Source of the DNA: Bradyrhizobium sp.
GTDB taxonomy: Bacteria; Pseudomonadota; Alphaproteobacteria; Rhizobiales; Xanthobacteraceae
NCBI RefSeq assembly: GCF_027451485.1
Contig: NZ_DAIDJE010000011.1
Location: 1 to 63,427 of the forward strand
Length of the DNA: 63,427 nucleotides
Direction of reading: 5' to 3'
In this document: positions 45,045 to 53,143 of the stretch, one piece after another
How positions within the stretch are numbered: position 1 is the first letter of the stretch
Layout of the letters: the number at the start of each line of letters is the position of its first letter
The notes under the pieces: generated by a model
Told to the model about the DNA's origin: nothing
Database searches by the model: none
What the model saw: only the letters and a program-made list of their open reading frames with translations
Program-made: the position numbers and the translations under genes

Positions 45045-46010
45045 TCAGCCGGTCAAGGCCGCGGACAATCGCGCCCATTCGGCTTCGTTGCCGGGCAATC
45101 CCAGCCGCAGCCATCCGTTGTGATCGGGAAAGACGCGCGACCAGACCTGCGCGCACGCAAGCCTCTGCTGCGCGCGGATTGCATTGCCGGTCTCGTAGAG
45201 CCGAAACAGCAGCGTTCCGCCGACGAGCGTCCAGCCGAGCTTGGTCACCTCGCGATCGAGCCGTTGACTGTCGCGCACGAGACGGGCCGATGTGGTCTTC
45301 GCCCATTCTCGGTCCGATAGCGCGCGTTCGCCGATGGCAATCGCCGGACCGGACACCGGCCACGGCCCGGCCATGGCGGAAAGTGCGGCGATGTCGGTCT
45401 CAGCCCCGGCGACAAAGCCCAGCCGCAATCCGGCAAGCCCGAAAAATTTGCCAAACGAGCGCAGGATCAAAAGCCCCTGTTTCCCCGCAGCTGGCGCAAG
45501 CGACAGTTCGGGAGCAGCATCGGCAAAGCTCTCGTCGACGACGAGCCGGCCGACGCGCGACAAAAGCGCCAACAGCCGGCTCGGCTCATAGCGCTTGCCG
45601 TCAGGATTGTTGGGGTTGGCAAGCACGGCGATGTCGGCGCCAGCGAGCGCTTCGAGATCAGAAACCTCTCGCACGTCCCAGCCGGAGGCCGAAAAGACAG
45701 CCGCATATTCATTATAGGTCGGACCAAGGATCCGTGACCTTCCAGGCGGGGCAAGATGTGGCAGCCATTGTATCGCGGCCTGCGCACCATTCGTCGCGAG
45801 AATTGCTGCCGTCGTGCCGTAGGCCTCTCGCGCGGCCCGGTGCAGCGCCTCGATTGCCGATCGCGACGGCAAGGCGCGCCAGACTGTTTCGGGCAGTTCA
45901 CCGACCGGATATGGCTTGCGATTGATGCCGGTCGACAGGTCGATCCAGTCGCGCGCATCGCCGCCGAAGCGCTGCATCGCCAGATCGAGATTCCCGCCGT
46001 GCTCAGGCAT
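45045..46010 (-). CDS. cobC: CobC (CobD of Salmonella): L-threonine-O-3-phosphate decarboxylase family
   Basis: A 321-aa PLP-dependent class I/II aminotransferase-fold enzyme supplying the aminopropanol arm. Visible: EHGGNLDLAMQRFG (typical start), DLSTGINRKPYPV, NGAQAAIQWLPHL, ANPNNPDGKRY, VVDESFADA, and the PLP lysine in LILRSFGKFFGLAGLRLGF. It lies 7 bases downstream of cobD in the same direction, its usual partner. Confidence 0.93.
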   Translation of the reverse strand: MPEHGGNLDLAMQRFGGDARDWIDLSTGINRKPYPVGELPETVWRALPSRSAIEALHRAAREAYGTTAAILATNGAQAAIQWLPHLAPPGRSRILGPTYNEYAAVFSASGWDVREVSDLEALAGADIAVLANPNNPDGKRYEPSRLLALLSRVGRLVVDESFADAAPELSLAPAAGKQGLLILRSFGKFFGLAGLRLGFVAGAETDIAALSAMAGPWPVSGPAIAIGERALSDREWAKTTSARLVRDSQRLDREVTKLGWTLVGGTLLFRLYETGNAIRAQQRLACAQVWSRVFPDHNGWLRLGLPGNEAEWARLSAALTG

Positions 46011-46017
46011 CTTTCCG

Positions 46018-46965
46018 TCACACCGAGGCTAAAATGACAAGCGCTGTTGCGAGCAGCAGCATCGCGCGGCGGTAGATCTTCAAAGCTTGCAGGATATCTG
46101 GCGCATGCGGATCGCGTCCGCCGGCGTTCAGCCACGGCTCGTCTGCCACTTCCCCGTGGTAAGTCCGGGGTCCGCTCAATCGCACCCCGAGCGCGCTCGC
46201 CATGGCCGCTTCCGGCCAGCCTGCATTGATCGAGCGATGGCGCGGGCCGTCGCAGATCATGCGGGAGATGGCAATTCGCCGCTCCCTGGAAAGCAGCGCA
46301 AACAGCACGCCGGTCAGGCGTGCCGGAATGTAATTCGCCACGTCGTCGATCCGCGCCGCAGCCCAGCCGAAGGCCGCGTGACGTGGCGTGCGATGACCGA
46401 TCATGGAATCGAGCGTGTTGATGGCCTTGTAGGCGACGATGCCCGGGAGGCCGAAGATGGCGCCCCAGAACAGCGGCGCAACCACGCCGTCCGAGGCGTT
46501 TTCCGCCAGGCTTTCGATCGCCGCCCGCGCGATGGCCGCTTCGTCGAGGATCAATGGATCGCGGCCGACGATCTGCGCGACATTGGCGCGGGCCGCCTTG
46601 ATATCACCGGCCTGCAAGGGATCGGCGACCGCCATGACATGGTCATGCAGCGAGCGCAACGCCACCAGCGGCCACGCCAGGATTCCTGCAACGATGATGC
46701 TAGTCCATCCAGACCCCAGTTGCGCCTGAACCGCCCAGGCAACCACTGTCGGCAGCCCAATCGCACCAAGCGCCGCCATAGTGCCGATGGCGCGCCGCAA
46801 CGCGGGTGGATCACCATCCCTGTTCCATGCTGCATCTGCGCCTTCGATCAGCCGGCCGAGCCAGGTGACGGGATGGCCGATGGCGCGGAACAGCCGCTCC
46901 GGCCAGTTCAGCACGGCGTCGATCGCCATCGCCACCACCATCGCTCCTGCAAATCCCAAGCTCAT
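46018..46965 (-). CDS. cobD: CobD (CbiB): adenosylcobinamide-phosphate synthase
   Basis: A 315-aa integral membrane protein attaching the aminopropanol arm to adenosylcobyric acid. Signatures: HPVTWLGRLIEGADAAWN, RDPLILDEAAIARAAIESLA, ENASDGVVAPLFWGAIFGLP, YKAINTLDSMIGHRT and WPEAAMASALGVRLSGPRTY. Several hydrophobic helices are present. First gene of the leftward cobD-cobC pair. Confidence 0.95.
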   Translation of the reverse strand: MSLGFAGAMVVAMAIDAVLNWPERLFRAIGHPVTWLGRLIEGADAAWNRDGDPPALRRAIGTMAALGAIGLPTVVAWAVQAQLGSGWTSIIVAGILAWPLVALRSLHDHVMAVADPLQAGDIKAARANVAQIVGRDPLILDEAAIARAAIESLAENASDGVVAPLFWGAIFGLPGIVAYKAINTLDSMIGHRTPRHAAFGWAAARIDDVANYIPARLTGVLFALLSRERRIAISRMICDGPRHRSINAGWPEAAMASALGVRLSGPRTYHGEVADEPWLNAGGRDPHAPDILQALKIYRRAMLLLATALVILASV

Positions 46966-47102
46966 GTCTCCGGTACGGCACCCTTCTCATGCGCAAGAAG
47001 CCGCCCCTGCGCAAGCTCTTCACGCAGCGAATTCGCTTTGTCTTTGCCGGTAAATGATGATTACTGCGGCTAGTAGTCCGGTTCTAACGGGGCGGCGGCG
47101 GG

Positions 47103-47606
47103 ATGCCGGTCATTCTGATCACGGGAGGCGCGCGATCTGGCAAAAGCCGGCGCGCAGAAGTGCGCGCACGCGCCTTTTCCGGCCGGTCCGTCTATATCGC
47201 CACCGCCGAGGCGCTCGACGACGAGATGGCCGAACGCATCGCCAGGCATCGCGCACGGCGCGGCAGCGAATGGATCGAACGCGAAGAACCGCTTGATGTG
47301 TCGCAAGCGCTGATTGAAACCGACGGCGTCGGCGCACGATTGGTCGATTGCCTGACGCTTTGGCTCTCCAATCTGCTTCACGCCGAACGCGACTGGCCGC
47401 AAACCATCACCGAGCTCGCTGACACTTTGAAACGTCAGCAGAGCCCGGTCGTGCTGGTGACGAACGAGGTCGGGCTCGGCATTGTGCCCGACAACGCGCT
47501 GGCGCGCGCCTATCGCGATGCGGCAGGTCACATGAACCAGACGATCGCAGGCGTCGCCGACGAGGTCGAGTTCGTCGTTGCCGGCCTGCCGATGAAGCTG
47601 AAATAG
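47103..47606 (+). CDS. cobP: CobP (CobU): adenosylcobinamide kinase / guanylyltransferase
   Basis: A 167-aa bifunctional enzyme of nucleotide-loop assembly. Visible: P-loop ILITGGARSGKSRRAEVRA, YIATAEALDDEMAERIARHR, a GTP/guanylylation region with RIARHRARRG, VDCLTLWLSNLL and VTNEVGLGIVPDNALARAYR. It precedes cobV by 12 bases. Its start is divergent from cobD, about 137 bases apart. Confidence 0.95.
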   Translation: MPVILITGGARSGKSRRAEVRARAFSGRSVYIATAEALDDEMAERIARHRARRGSEWIEREEPLDVSQALIETDGVGARLVDCLTLWLSNLLHAERDWPQTITELADTLKRQQSPVVLVTNEVGLGIVPDNALARAYRDAAGHMNQTIAGVADEVEFVVAGLPMKLK

Positions 47607-47618
47607 GGCCGATCCCGG

Positions 47619-48389
47619 ATGCGCCAATCCGAGTTCATCGAGCGAATCGTTATCGACATCCGGATCGCTGTGTCGCTCTCGACGATTCTGCCGACCGCTC
47701 CGGAGAAGCCGCTCGACGATGGCCGGATCGCGGCGGCGAGTTGGGCTCTGCCGATGGCGGGTTTGGTCGTGAGCCTTATCGCCGCGATCGTCTACGAACT
47801 CGCCCGCCGGACTGGAATCCCCGCCAGCCCGGCCGCGCTGCTGGCGCTCGCGGCCACGATTATCGTCACCGGCGCGATCCATGAAGACGGGCTTGCCGAC
47901 ACGGCCGATGGACTCGGCGGCGGCAACGGCCGCGAACAGAAGCTTGATATCATGCGCGACAGCCGGATCGGCACCTACGGTGCCTGTGCTCTTGTGCTTT
48001 CGATGTTGCTGCGCTGGAGCGCGCTGGCGACGATTGCTGAGCCGGCATCGGTGGCCTCAGCGCTCCTGGCCGCGCATGTTGCAGCGCGCGCGCAATTGCC
48101 GGTGTTCATGTGGCTGATTCCGCCGGCGCGGTCGGACGGGCTTTCGGCCGCAGCCGGACAGGCGGCGGCGCAAAGCGCAGTGATCGCCGCGGGTCTCGGA
48201 TTCCTCTGTCTCGCCTTCGCTCTGGGTTTCGGCAAGGCTGTCATGGGACTTTTACTGTTGGCGCTCATTGGGTCGGGATGGGCCTGGCTGGCGACGAAAC
48301 AAGTCGGCGGGCAGACGGGCGATATTCTGGGCGCGCTGGAGCAGACCGGCGAGATCGCGATTCTGCTGATGGCAGTCGCGGCTTTTTAG
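47619..48389 (+). CDS. cobV: CobV (CobS of Salmonella): adenosylcobinamide-GDP ribazoletransferase
   Basis: A 256-aa membrane enzyme joining alpha-ribazole to adenosylcobinamide-GDP. Signatures: AVSLSTILPTAPEKPLDD, WALPMAGLVVSLIAAIVY, GAIHEDGLADTADGLGGG (acidic metal site) and REQKLDIMRDSRIGTYG. The C-terminal part is hydrophobic, ending LLMAVAAF. Probably co-transcribed with cobP. Confidence 0.95.
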   Translation: MRQSEFIERIVIDIRIAVSLSTILPTAPEKPLDDGRIAAASWALPMAGLVVSLIAAIVYELARRTGIPASPAALLALAATIIVTGAIHEDGLADTADGLGGGNGREQKLDIMRDSRIGTYGACALVLSMLLRWSALATIAEPASVASALLAAHVAARAQLPVFMWLIPPARSDGLSAAAGQAAAQSAVIAAGLGFLCLAFALGFGKAVMGLLLLALIGSGWAWLATKQVGGQTGDILGALEQTGEIAILLMAVAAF

Positions 48390-48445
48390 GTATGGCCAGT
48401 GCTGCCGATAAGAAGTTCCTATCAACGTCGCGGCGATCACAGGCA

Positions 48446-48460
48446 CTTTGAAATTCAAAG
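48446..48460. promoter_or_regulatory. Palindrome between cobV and bluB
   Basis: CTTTGAAATTCAAAG has perfect 7-base arms around one A. It lies 57 bases after cobV and 73 before the bluB start. It has no T run, so it looks more like a protein-binding site than a terminator. No regulator can be named. Confidence 0.35.
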
Positions 48461-48532
48461 CATACCAGAGATCAATATTTGCATCAGCGGTCGCCGCTTA
48501 TAGCTTTCGAACCTCGGTATCGGAGTTCCGGG

Positions 48533-49165
48533 ATGGTCGCATTCGACGAGGCGTTTCGCCACAAGCTGCATGAGTTGTTCGTGTGGCGCCGTGACGTGCG
48601 GCGGTTCCGCCGCGACCCATTGCCTGAAGGCGCGATGGAACGGCTGATCGAGACCGTCTGCCTTTCACCTTCGGTCGGTTTGAGCCAGCCGTGGCGCTTT
48701 GTCATGGTCGAGAGCGCTTCGCGGCGCCGCGCCGTCATCGAGGATTTCAAGGCCTGCAATGCCGATGCGCTGCGATCCTATTCGGGCGAACGGGCTTCGC
48801 ACTATGCAACCCTCAAGCTGGCCGGCCTTGAAGAAGCCCCGGCCCATCTCGCCGTGTTCGCTGACAAGGAAAGCCAGGCCGGCCATGGTCTTGGTCGCAT
48901 GACGATGCCGGAGACAACAGAATATTCCGTCGTCGGCGCCATCTGTTCGATGTGGCTGGCAGCGCGCGCCGAGGGAATCGGGCTCGGATGGGTTTCGATC
49001 CTCAATCCGGCGCGGATCAATGACATCCTCGACGTGCCGAAAACGTGGAAGTTCATCGGATATCTCTGCCTTGGCTATCCCGAGACCGAGGATGACCGGC
49101 CGGCTCTGGAGCGCGCGAAATGGGAATGCCGGCGCTCGGCCGCCCAATTCACCTCGCGACGCTAA
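48533..49165 (+). CDS. bluB: BluB: 5,6-dimethylbenzimidazole synthase
   Basis: A 210-aa nitroreductase-fold enzyme that breaks down FMNH2 with oxygen to make the lower ligand of cobalamin. Visible: ELFVWRRDVRRFRRDPLPEG, SPSVGLSQPWRFVMVES, ADKESQAGHGLGRMTMPETT and GLGWVSILNPARINDIL. The ATG at 48533 (MVAFDEAFRHK) is preferred to one at 48479. It completes the aerobic cobalamin set. Confidence 0.95.
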   Translation: MVAFDEAFRHKLHELFVWRRDVRRFRRDPLPEGAMERLIETVCLSPSVGLSQPWRFVMVESASRRRAVIEDFKACNADALRSYSGERASHYATLKLAGLEEAPAHLAVFADKESQAGHGLGRMTMPETTEYSVVGAICSMWLAARAEGIGLGWVSILNPARINDILDVPKTWKFIGYLCLGYPETEDDRPALERAKWECRRSAAQFTSRR

Positions 49166-49204
49166 ACCGAGCGATTGCGCATCCCGCGTGGTTTATCCGC
49201 TGCC

Positions 49205-50086
49205 TCAACCGGCGAAGAAGCCGAGCATCGCCTGAAGAGTTTCCTTCGGGGCCTCTTCCTGCACATAATGGCCGGCCGGGGCGGCAAACGTGCCGACGAT
49301 ATTGGTCGCGTATTTCGACCAGACTTCTTTTGCATTGTGGTTGCGGCCGACGCCGCCGGTGGCGCCCCATAACAGAAAGGTGGGACAGGTCACCCGCTTT
49401 CCGGCGTTGAAATCGACGGTATCCATTTCGAGATCGCAGGACACCGTGGCTCGATAATCCTCACACATCGCATAGACGGTTCGTGGATTCTTGATGCAGC
49501 GAATATATTCGTCGAGCGCCTCGGGTACGAAGAAGGCCGTGCCCTGATCGGTCTTCGACAACTTCCTGCGAAGAAAGAATTCCGCATCATTGCTGATCAT
49601 CGTCTCCGGATAGGGCGTCGGCTGGATCATGAAGAACCAGTGCCAGGAGAACTTGCCCCAGCTGAACGTCACGTTGTTGAGCAGGTGGTGCTGTGGCAGC
49701 ATGTCGACGAAACAGGCCTTGTCGATCTTCTCGGGATGATCGAGGCACATCCGGTGCAGCACCCGCGCGCCGCGATCGTGTCCGGCGGCCGAAAAGTTTG
49801 AAAAGCCGAGCTCTTGCATCACTTCGACCATGTCCTTGCCCATCTCGCGGAAGGAATAGGCAAAGTGATCGTTGCCGCCGTCCGGTTTGGAACTGTCACC
49901 ATAACCGCGAAGATCGGGCGTCACCACTGTGAAGCGTTCGGCGAGATCGGGCGCCACGCGATTCCACGACAAGTGCGTGAAGGGATTGCCATGCATCAGG
50001 AGCAGCGGCGGTCCTTTTCCGCCGTGGCGCAGGACGATGTCGACCCCGTTCACATGCAGCGTTTCCTTCGTGAAGCCTTCCATCAT
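49205..50086 (-). CDS. Alpha/beta hydrolase of the fluoroacetate (haloacetate) dehalogenase family
   Basis: A 293-aa soluble hydrolase. The nucleophile Asp104 lies in AAGHDRGARVLHRM with Arg105 and Arg108, the carboxylate-binding arginines of fluoroacetate dehalogenases. HGNPFTHLSW is the oxyanion region, DMLPQHH holds the acid of the triad (Asp128), and His273 (AGHYVQEEAP) is the general base. His149-Trp150 (SWHWFFMIQPTPYPETM) match the halide pocket. From memory of the Rhodopseudomonas enzyme, the third halide contact, a Tyr in the CEDYRA region, is here a Ser (Ser215). The family call is firm, but activity on fluoroacetate is uncertain; an epoxide hydrolase or other dehalogenase is possible. 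Confidence 0.85.
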   Translation of the reverse strand: MMEGFTKETLHVNGVDIVLRHGGKGPPLLLMHGNPFTHLSWNRVAPDLAERFTVVTPDLRGYGDSSKPDGGNDHFAYSFREMGKDMVEVMQELGFSNFSAAGHDRGARVLHRMCLDHPEKIDKACFVDMLPQHHLLNNVTFSWGKFSWHWFFMIQPTPYPETMISNDAEFFLRRKLSKTDQGTAFFVPEALDEYIRCIKNPRTVYAMCEDYRATVSCDLEMDTVDFNAGKRVTCPTFLLWGATGGVGRNHNAKEVWSKYATNIVGTFAAPAGHYVQEEAPKETLQAMLGFFAG

Positions 50087-50684
50087 CTTCGTTTCTCCCG
50101 ATCTTGTTTTTGGCGGCAGCGTTCCCGCCATCTCCAGGATTGCTTAACCTTGATGATTAGCATTTTCGCAAGTGCTTCGTGCTATCCATCCACCAGCGCT
50201 GCGAGAGAAGCCCGCGCGTTATCTTTCCAGAACGGTTCGTTTGGACGGAATAACGGGGAGAGGCCATCGAGCGTGAAAATCATCACAACATTTTTGACGA
50301 CCGCCGCGGCGGCGGGCCATGAATGCGGTCTTTCGGCCGGTCGCTTTCCGTCATTACGGCCGTGACCGGCTAGGTCCTCAACGCCGGATTTTGGCGATCC
50401 ACAGCTCGCTTAAGTGAATTCTGGCACGCCGTTCTCGGTGGCGTGTCCGGAATACAGACCCTCGCTTGCCTCCCCCGCGAGCGCCCCCACTCGCCGGCAG
50501 GCGGGGGTCTGTCGTTCCAGAAGTGGCGACAAGGCTGCGTGCCCATGGTTAATGCCAACAAAACACCCTGCCGAAACTTGGGCGGAATGGCGAAACCGCG
50601 CTGCAAGTTCGCTTTTGTATGATGTTGGGAGAACGGTGGGGCCACACGCCTTCATTGATCGCCAACACCATAAGTGGGGAAACC
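50087..50684. other. Divergent intergenic region
   Basis: About 600 bases. The only possible gene is a 30-codon frame from a GTG at 50273 to 50365 (MKIITTFLTTAAAAGHECGL...), whose start looks like a cut-short signal peptide, so it may be a remnant. A small hairpin GGCACGCC...GGCGTGTC lies near 50431-50455. Nothing else is recognisable. Confidence 0.4.
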
Positions 50685-51527
50685 ATGCGCGGACTGATTC
50701 TGACTTCGTCCATTGTGCTGATGCTTTCGTTCGCCTCGACTTTTGCCGGCGCAGGTCCGCGGGTCATCGAGGTTGACCCGGCGGCCACAGAGGTGCCTCC
50801 TGGCTTTGAGACCTATCGCGGCTACATTTACGACCTGTCCGAAAATGTCGACCGCAAGGATAAAGGCGCGATTGTCGATCTTCTGAAAAAGCAGCTCGAT
50901 GTCGTCGAGAGCGTCGGGCTCTCACCGAAGGTGCTGCAATTCTTCCACACCGTTCCGATCGTCGCGAGCGAGATGGGCTGCACCGAGCTTGGGGCCGCGA
51001 TCGCCTGCTATGGTTCGATCGCGCCTGAAACGACGGCACGTAATCGCACCTTCACGGTTTGGGACTCCAAGACCATGAGCTGGAGCAACCCGAATTTTGT
51101 TGACCTCGCGGCGGATGCCGGCCCCGGCGTTATCAAGCTGCGTCCGAACATGCTGAAATATGCCGAGGATCCGGTCATTCTGCACGAGTTGCTGCACGCC
51201 TATCACGCCAAGCTGATGGCCGGAGGATTGGACAATCTCGGCATCAAGGCCATGTACGCCCAGGCCGTGAGCAAGAACGTCTTCCCAAAGGAAGAGTATG
51301 CGATGAAGAACGCACAGGAATTCTTCGCCGTGACCGCGAGCGTCTTCCTGGCCGACAAGGAATCCCTTCACGAGCCGCATACCCGCGCGCGGCTGAAGGA
51401 GAAGATGCCGAAATATTACAAGTTCCTCGTCGAACTGTTCGGCTTCGATCCCGAACCGTCGACGACGCCGGTGGCGGATGGCGCCAAGCCGGCTGAGTCC
51501 GCGATGGCCCCGGCGGACGGCACCTGA
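50685..51527 (+). CDS. Secreted protein with HExxH motif (putative zinc peptidase)
   Basis: A 280-aa protein with a signal peptide (MRGLILTSSIVLMLSFASTFAGA). HELLHAYH (about residue 168) is an HExxH zinc site, and NAQEFFAVTASVFL about 45 residues later offers the third Glu ligand, as in gluzincin-like or lethal-factor-like peptidases. Upstream the region VASEMGCTELGAAIACYGSI has two Cys that may form a disulfide. The C-terminus is a Pro/Ala-rich tail. The ATG at 50685 has a GTGGGGA site. Substrate unknown; catalytic activity is inferred. Confidence 0.72.
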   Translation: MRGLILTSSIVLMLSFASTFAGAGPRVIEVDPAATEVPPGFETYRGYIYDLSENVDRKDKGAIVDLLKKQLDVVESVGLSPKVLQFFHTVPIVASEMGCTELGAAIACYGSIAPETTARNRTFTVWDSKTMSWSNPNFVDLAADAGPGVIKLRPNMLKYAEDPVILHELLHAYHAKLMAGGLDNLGIKAMYAQAVSKNVFPKEEYAMKNAQEFFAVTASVFLADKESLHEPHTRARLKEKMPKYYKFLVELFGFDPEPSTTPVADGAKPAESAMAPADGT

Positions 51528-51533
51528 CAGGTC

Positions 51534-51566
51534 GAAGCCGGCATCGGAAGTCCCGGCGCCGGCTTC
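51534..51566. terminator. Possible bidirectional terminator hairpin
   Basis: GAAGCCGGC (51534-51542) pairs with GCCGGCTTC (51558-51566) between two convergent genes. No run of T follows on either strand, so termination would be weak or factor-dependent. Confidence 0.35.
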
Positions 51567-51590
51567 GCTAACCTGCGCTCATCGTACGGC

Positions 51591-52565
51591 TCATTCGATC
51601 TTGATATCGGCGTATTTCACGACCTTTTCCCATTTGTCGGTTTCGGCCTTGATCATGTCGCCAAAATCCTTCGGCGTAGTGACCAGCGGTTCGCCGCCGA
51701 GCTCGACCAGGCGCTTTCGCACCTCGGGCTCCGCCAGGACTTCATTGATCTCGTGGTTGAGCTTGGCGATGATTTCGGGCGGCGTCTTGGCCGGCGCGCC
51801 CATGCCAAACAGCGCGCTCGCCTCATAGCCCGGAACGGTTTCGGCGACGGTCGGCACGTCGGGCAACTGCGACGACCGCTGGGCGGTGGTCACCGCCAGC
51901 GCGCGCAACTCGCCGCCACGGATATGTCCGATGATCGAGGGCATGTTGTCGAACATCACCTGCACGCGGTTGCTGATGAGATCGGTCGTCGCCGGCGCGG
52001 CGCCCTTGTAGGCGACGTGCAGCATCTTCGCGCCCGTCATCGCCATGAACATCTCGCCGGATAAATGCACCGAAGTGCCGTTGCCGGACGAGGCGAGGTT
52101 CACCTTGCCGGGATTGGCCTTCACATAGGCGATGAATTCGGCCACCGTCTTGGCGGGCACCTGCTTTGCCACCGTCATCACATTGGGCACGCGAATGAAC
52201 GCGGCGACCGACGCGATGTCCTTGAGGAAATTGAAGCTTAGATTGGCGTACAGCGAAGTGTTGATGTAGTTGGCGGGGTTGACCAGGAGCACCGTGTAGC
52301 CGTCGGGATCGGCTCGCACGACGGCCTCCGTGCCGATATTGTTGCCGGCGCCGGGCTTGTTTTCGATCACGAACTGCTGGCCGAGCCGTTCCGACAAACG
52401 CTGCCCGATCAGGCGGGCGATGATGTCGGTGGAACCGCCGGCAGGATAGCCGACGATGAAGCGCACCGGCCGGGTCGGATAATCCAGCGCGGATGCCGGG
52501 ACGATTGGTGCGGCGAGAGCCCACAGGCCGAATGCCAGAAGAGCTATCGCGATTCGGCGAAACAT
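51591..52565 (-). CDS. Bug-family (TctC-like) substrate-binding protein
   Basis: A 324-aa periplasmic binding protein with a signal peptide (MFRRIAIALLAFGLWALAAPIVPASA) and the family pattern YPTRPVRFIVGYPAGGSTDI, VIENKPGAGNNIGTEAVVRA, GTSVHLSGEMFMAMTGAKML, VAYKGAAPATTDLISNRVQV and LPDVPTVAETVPGYEA. Such proteins bind small carboxylates for tripartite tricarboxylate transport or signalling. No TctA/TctB genes are adjacent, so it is one of the solitary Bug proteins; the ligand is unknown. Confidence 0.94.
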   Translation of the reverse strand: MFRRIAIALLAFGLWALAAPIVPASALDYPTRPVRFIVGYPAGGSTDIIARLIGQRLSERLGQQFVIENKPGAGNNIGTEAVVRADPDGYTVLLVNPANYINTSLYANLSFNFLKDIASVAAFIRVPNVMTVAKQVPAKTVAEFIAYVKANPGKVNLASSGNGTSVHLSGEMFMAMTGAKMLHVAYKGAAPATTDLISNRVQVMFDNMPSIIGHIRGGELRALAVTTAQRSSQLPDVPTVAETVPGYEASALFGMGAPAKTPPEIIAKLNHEINEVLAEPEVRKRLVELGGEPLVTTPKDFGDMIKAETDKWEKVVKYADIKIE

Positions 52566-52732
52566 GGTGTCGTTCTCCTGGTGCGAGCCTGGTTTGTCGA
52601 GGCTCGATCGTGTTGAATTGAACATGGCGCGCGTTGTAACAAACAAAATCCACCGTGGCGACACTGACGTACCTTGCAGTGTTGCCGCGAATTCTTCAAA
52701 GGAACGTCAAACGAAAGCTCGCGGAGATTCGT

Positions 52733-53143
52733 ATGTCGGTGAAAGTCGATGCGCTCGATCATCTCGTGATCAATGTCGCCGACGTGGCGCGCTCGGTCGA
52801 CTGGTACCGCAAGGTGCTGGGCATGGAGGTCAGGGTGTTTGATCCCGGCCACGGCAAGCCGGTCAGGACGTCGCTGACTTTCGGTCAGCAGAAGATCAAT
52901 GTACGTCCGCGCGGCGCCGACAAGACCGAATGGTTCACCGCCGATCATGACATGCCTGGCAGCGACGACCTGTGCTTTCTCACTGCGAGCGCGCCGGAGG
53001 AGGTGGTGGCGCACCTGAAGGCGTGCGGGGTTGCGATCGAGGAGGGCCCGGTGATCAAGCAAGGCGCCCGCGGCGCGTTACGATCGGTCTATTGCCGCGA
53101 TCCCGACGGCAGTCTGATCGAGATTTCCTCTTACGAGAGCTGA
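52733..53143 (+). CDS. VOC-superfamily protein (glyoxalase/dioxygenase fold)
   Basis: A 136-aa protein with the two-module VOC fold: ALDHLVINVADVARSVDWYR (first metal His), VRTSLTFGQQKINVRPRG, SDDLCFLTASAPEEVVAHLK and YCRDPDGSLIEISSY (metal Glu). The ATG at 52733 is used; earlier starts do not improve the fold. It is divergent from the Bug gene and convergent with opgC, overlapping its end by 13 bases. Substrate not predictable. Confidence 0.9.
   Translation: MSVKVDALDHLVINVADVARSVDWYRKVLGMEVRVFDPGHGKPVRTSLTFGQQKINVRPRGADKTEWFTADHDMPGSDDLCFLTASAPEEVVAHLKACGVAIEEGPVIKQGARGALRSVYCRDPDGSLIEISSYES

Noticed and set aside
46966..47102. A second cobalamin riboswitch between cobD and cobP
   Set aside because: No GCCACTG box or its surrounding conserved segments are seen on either strand.
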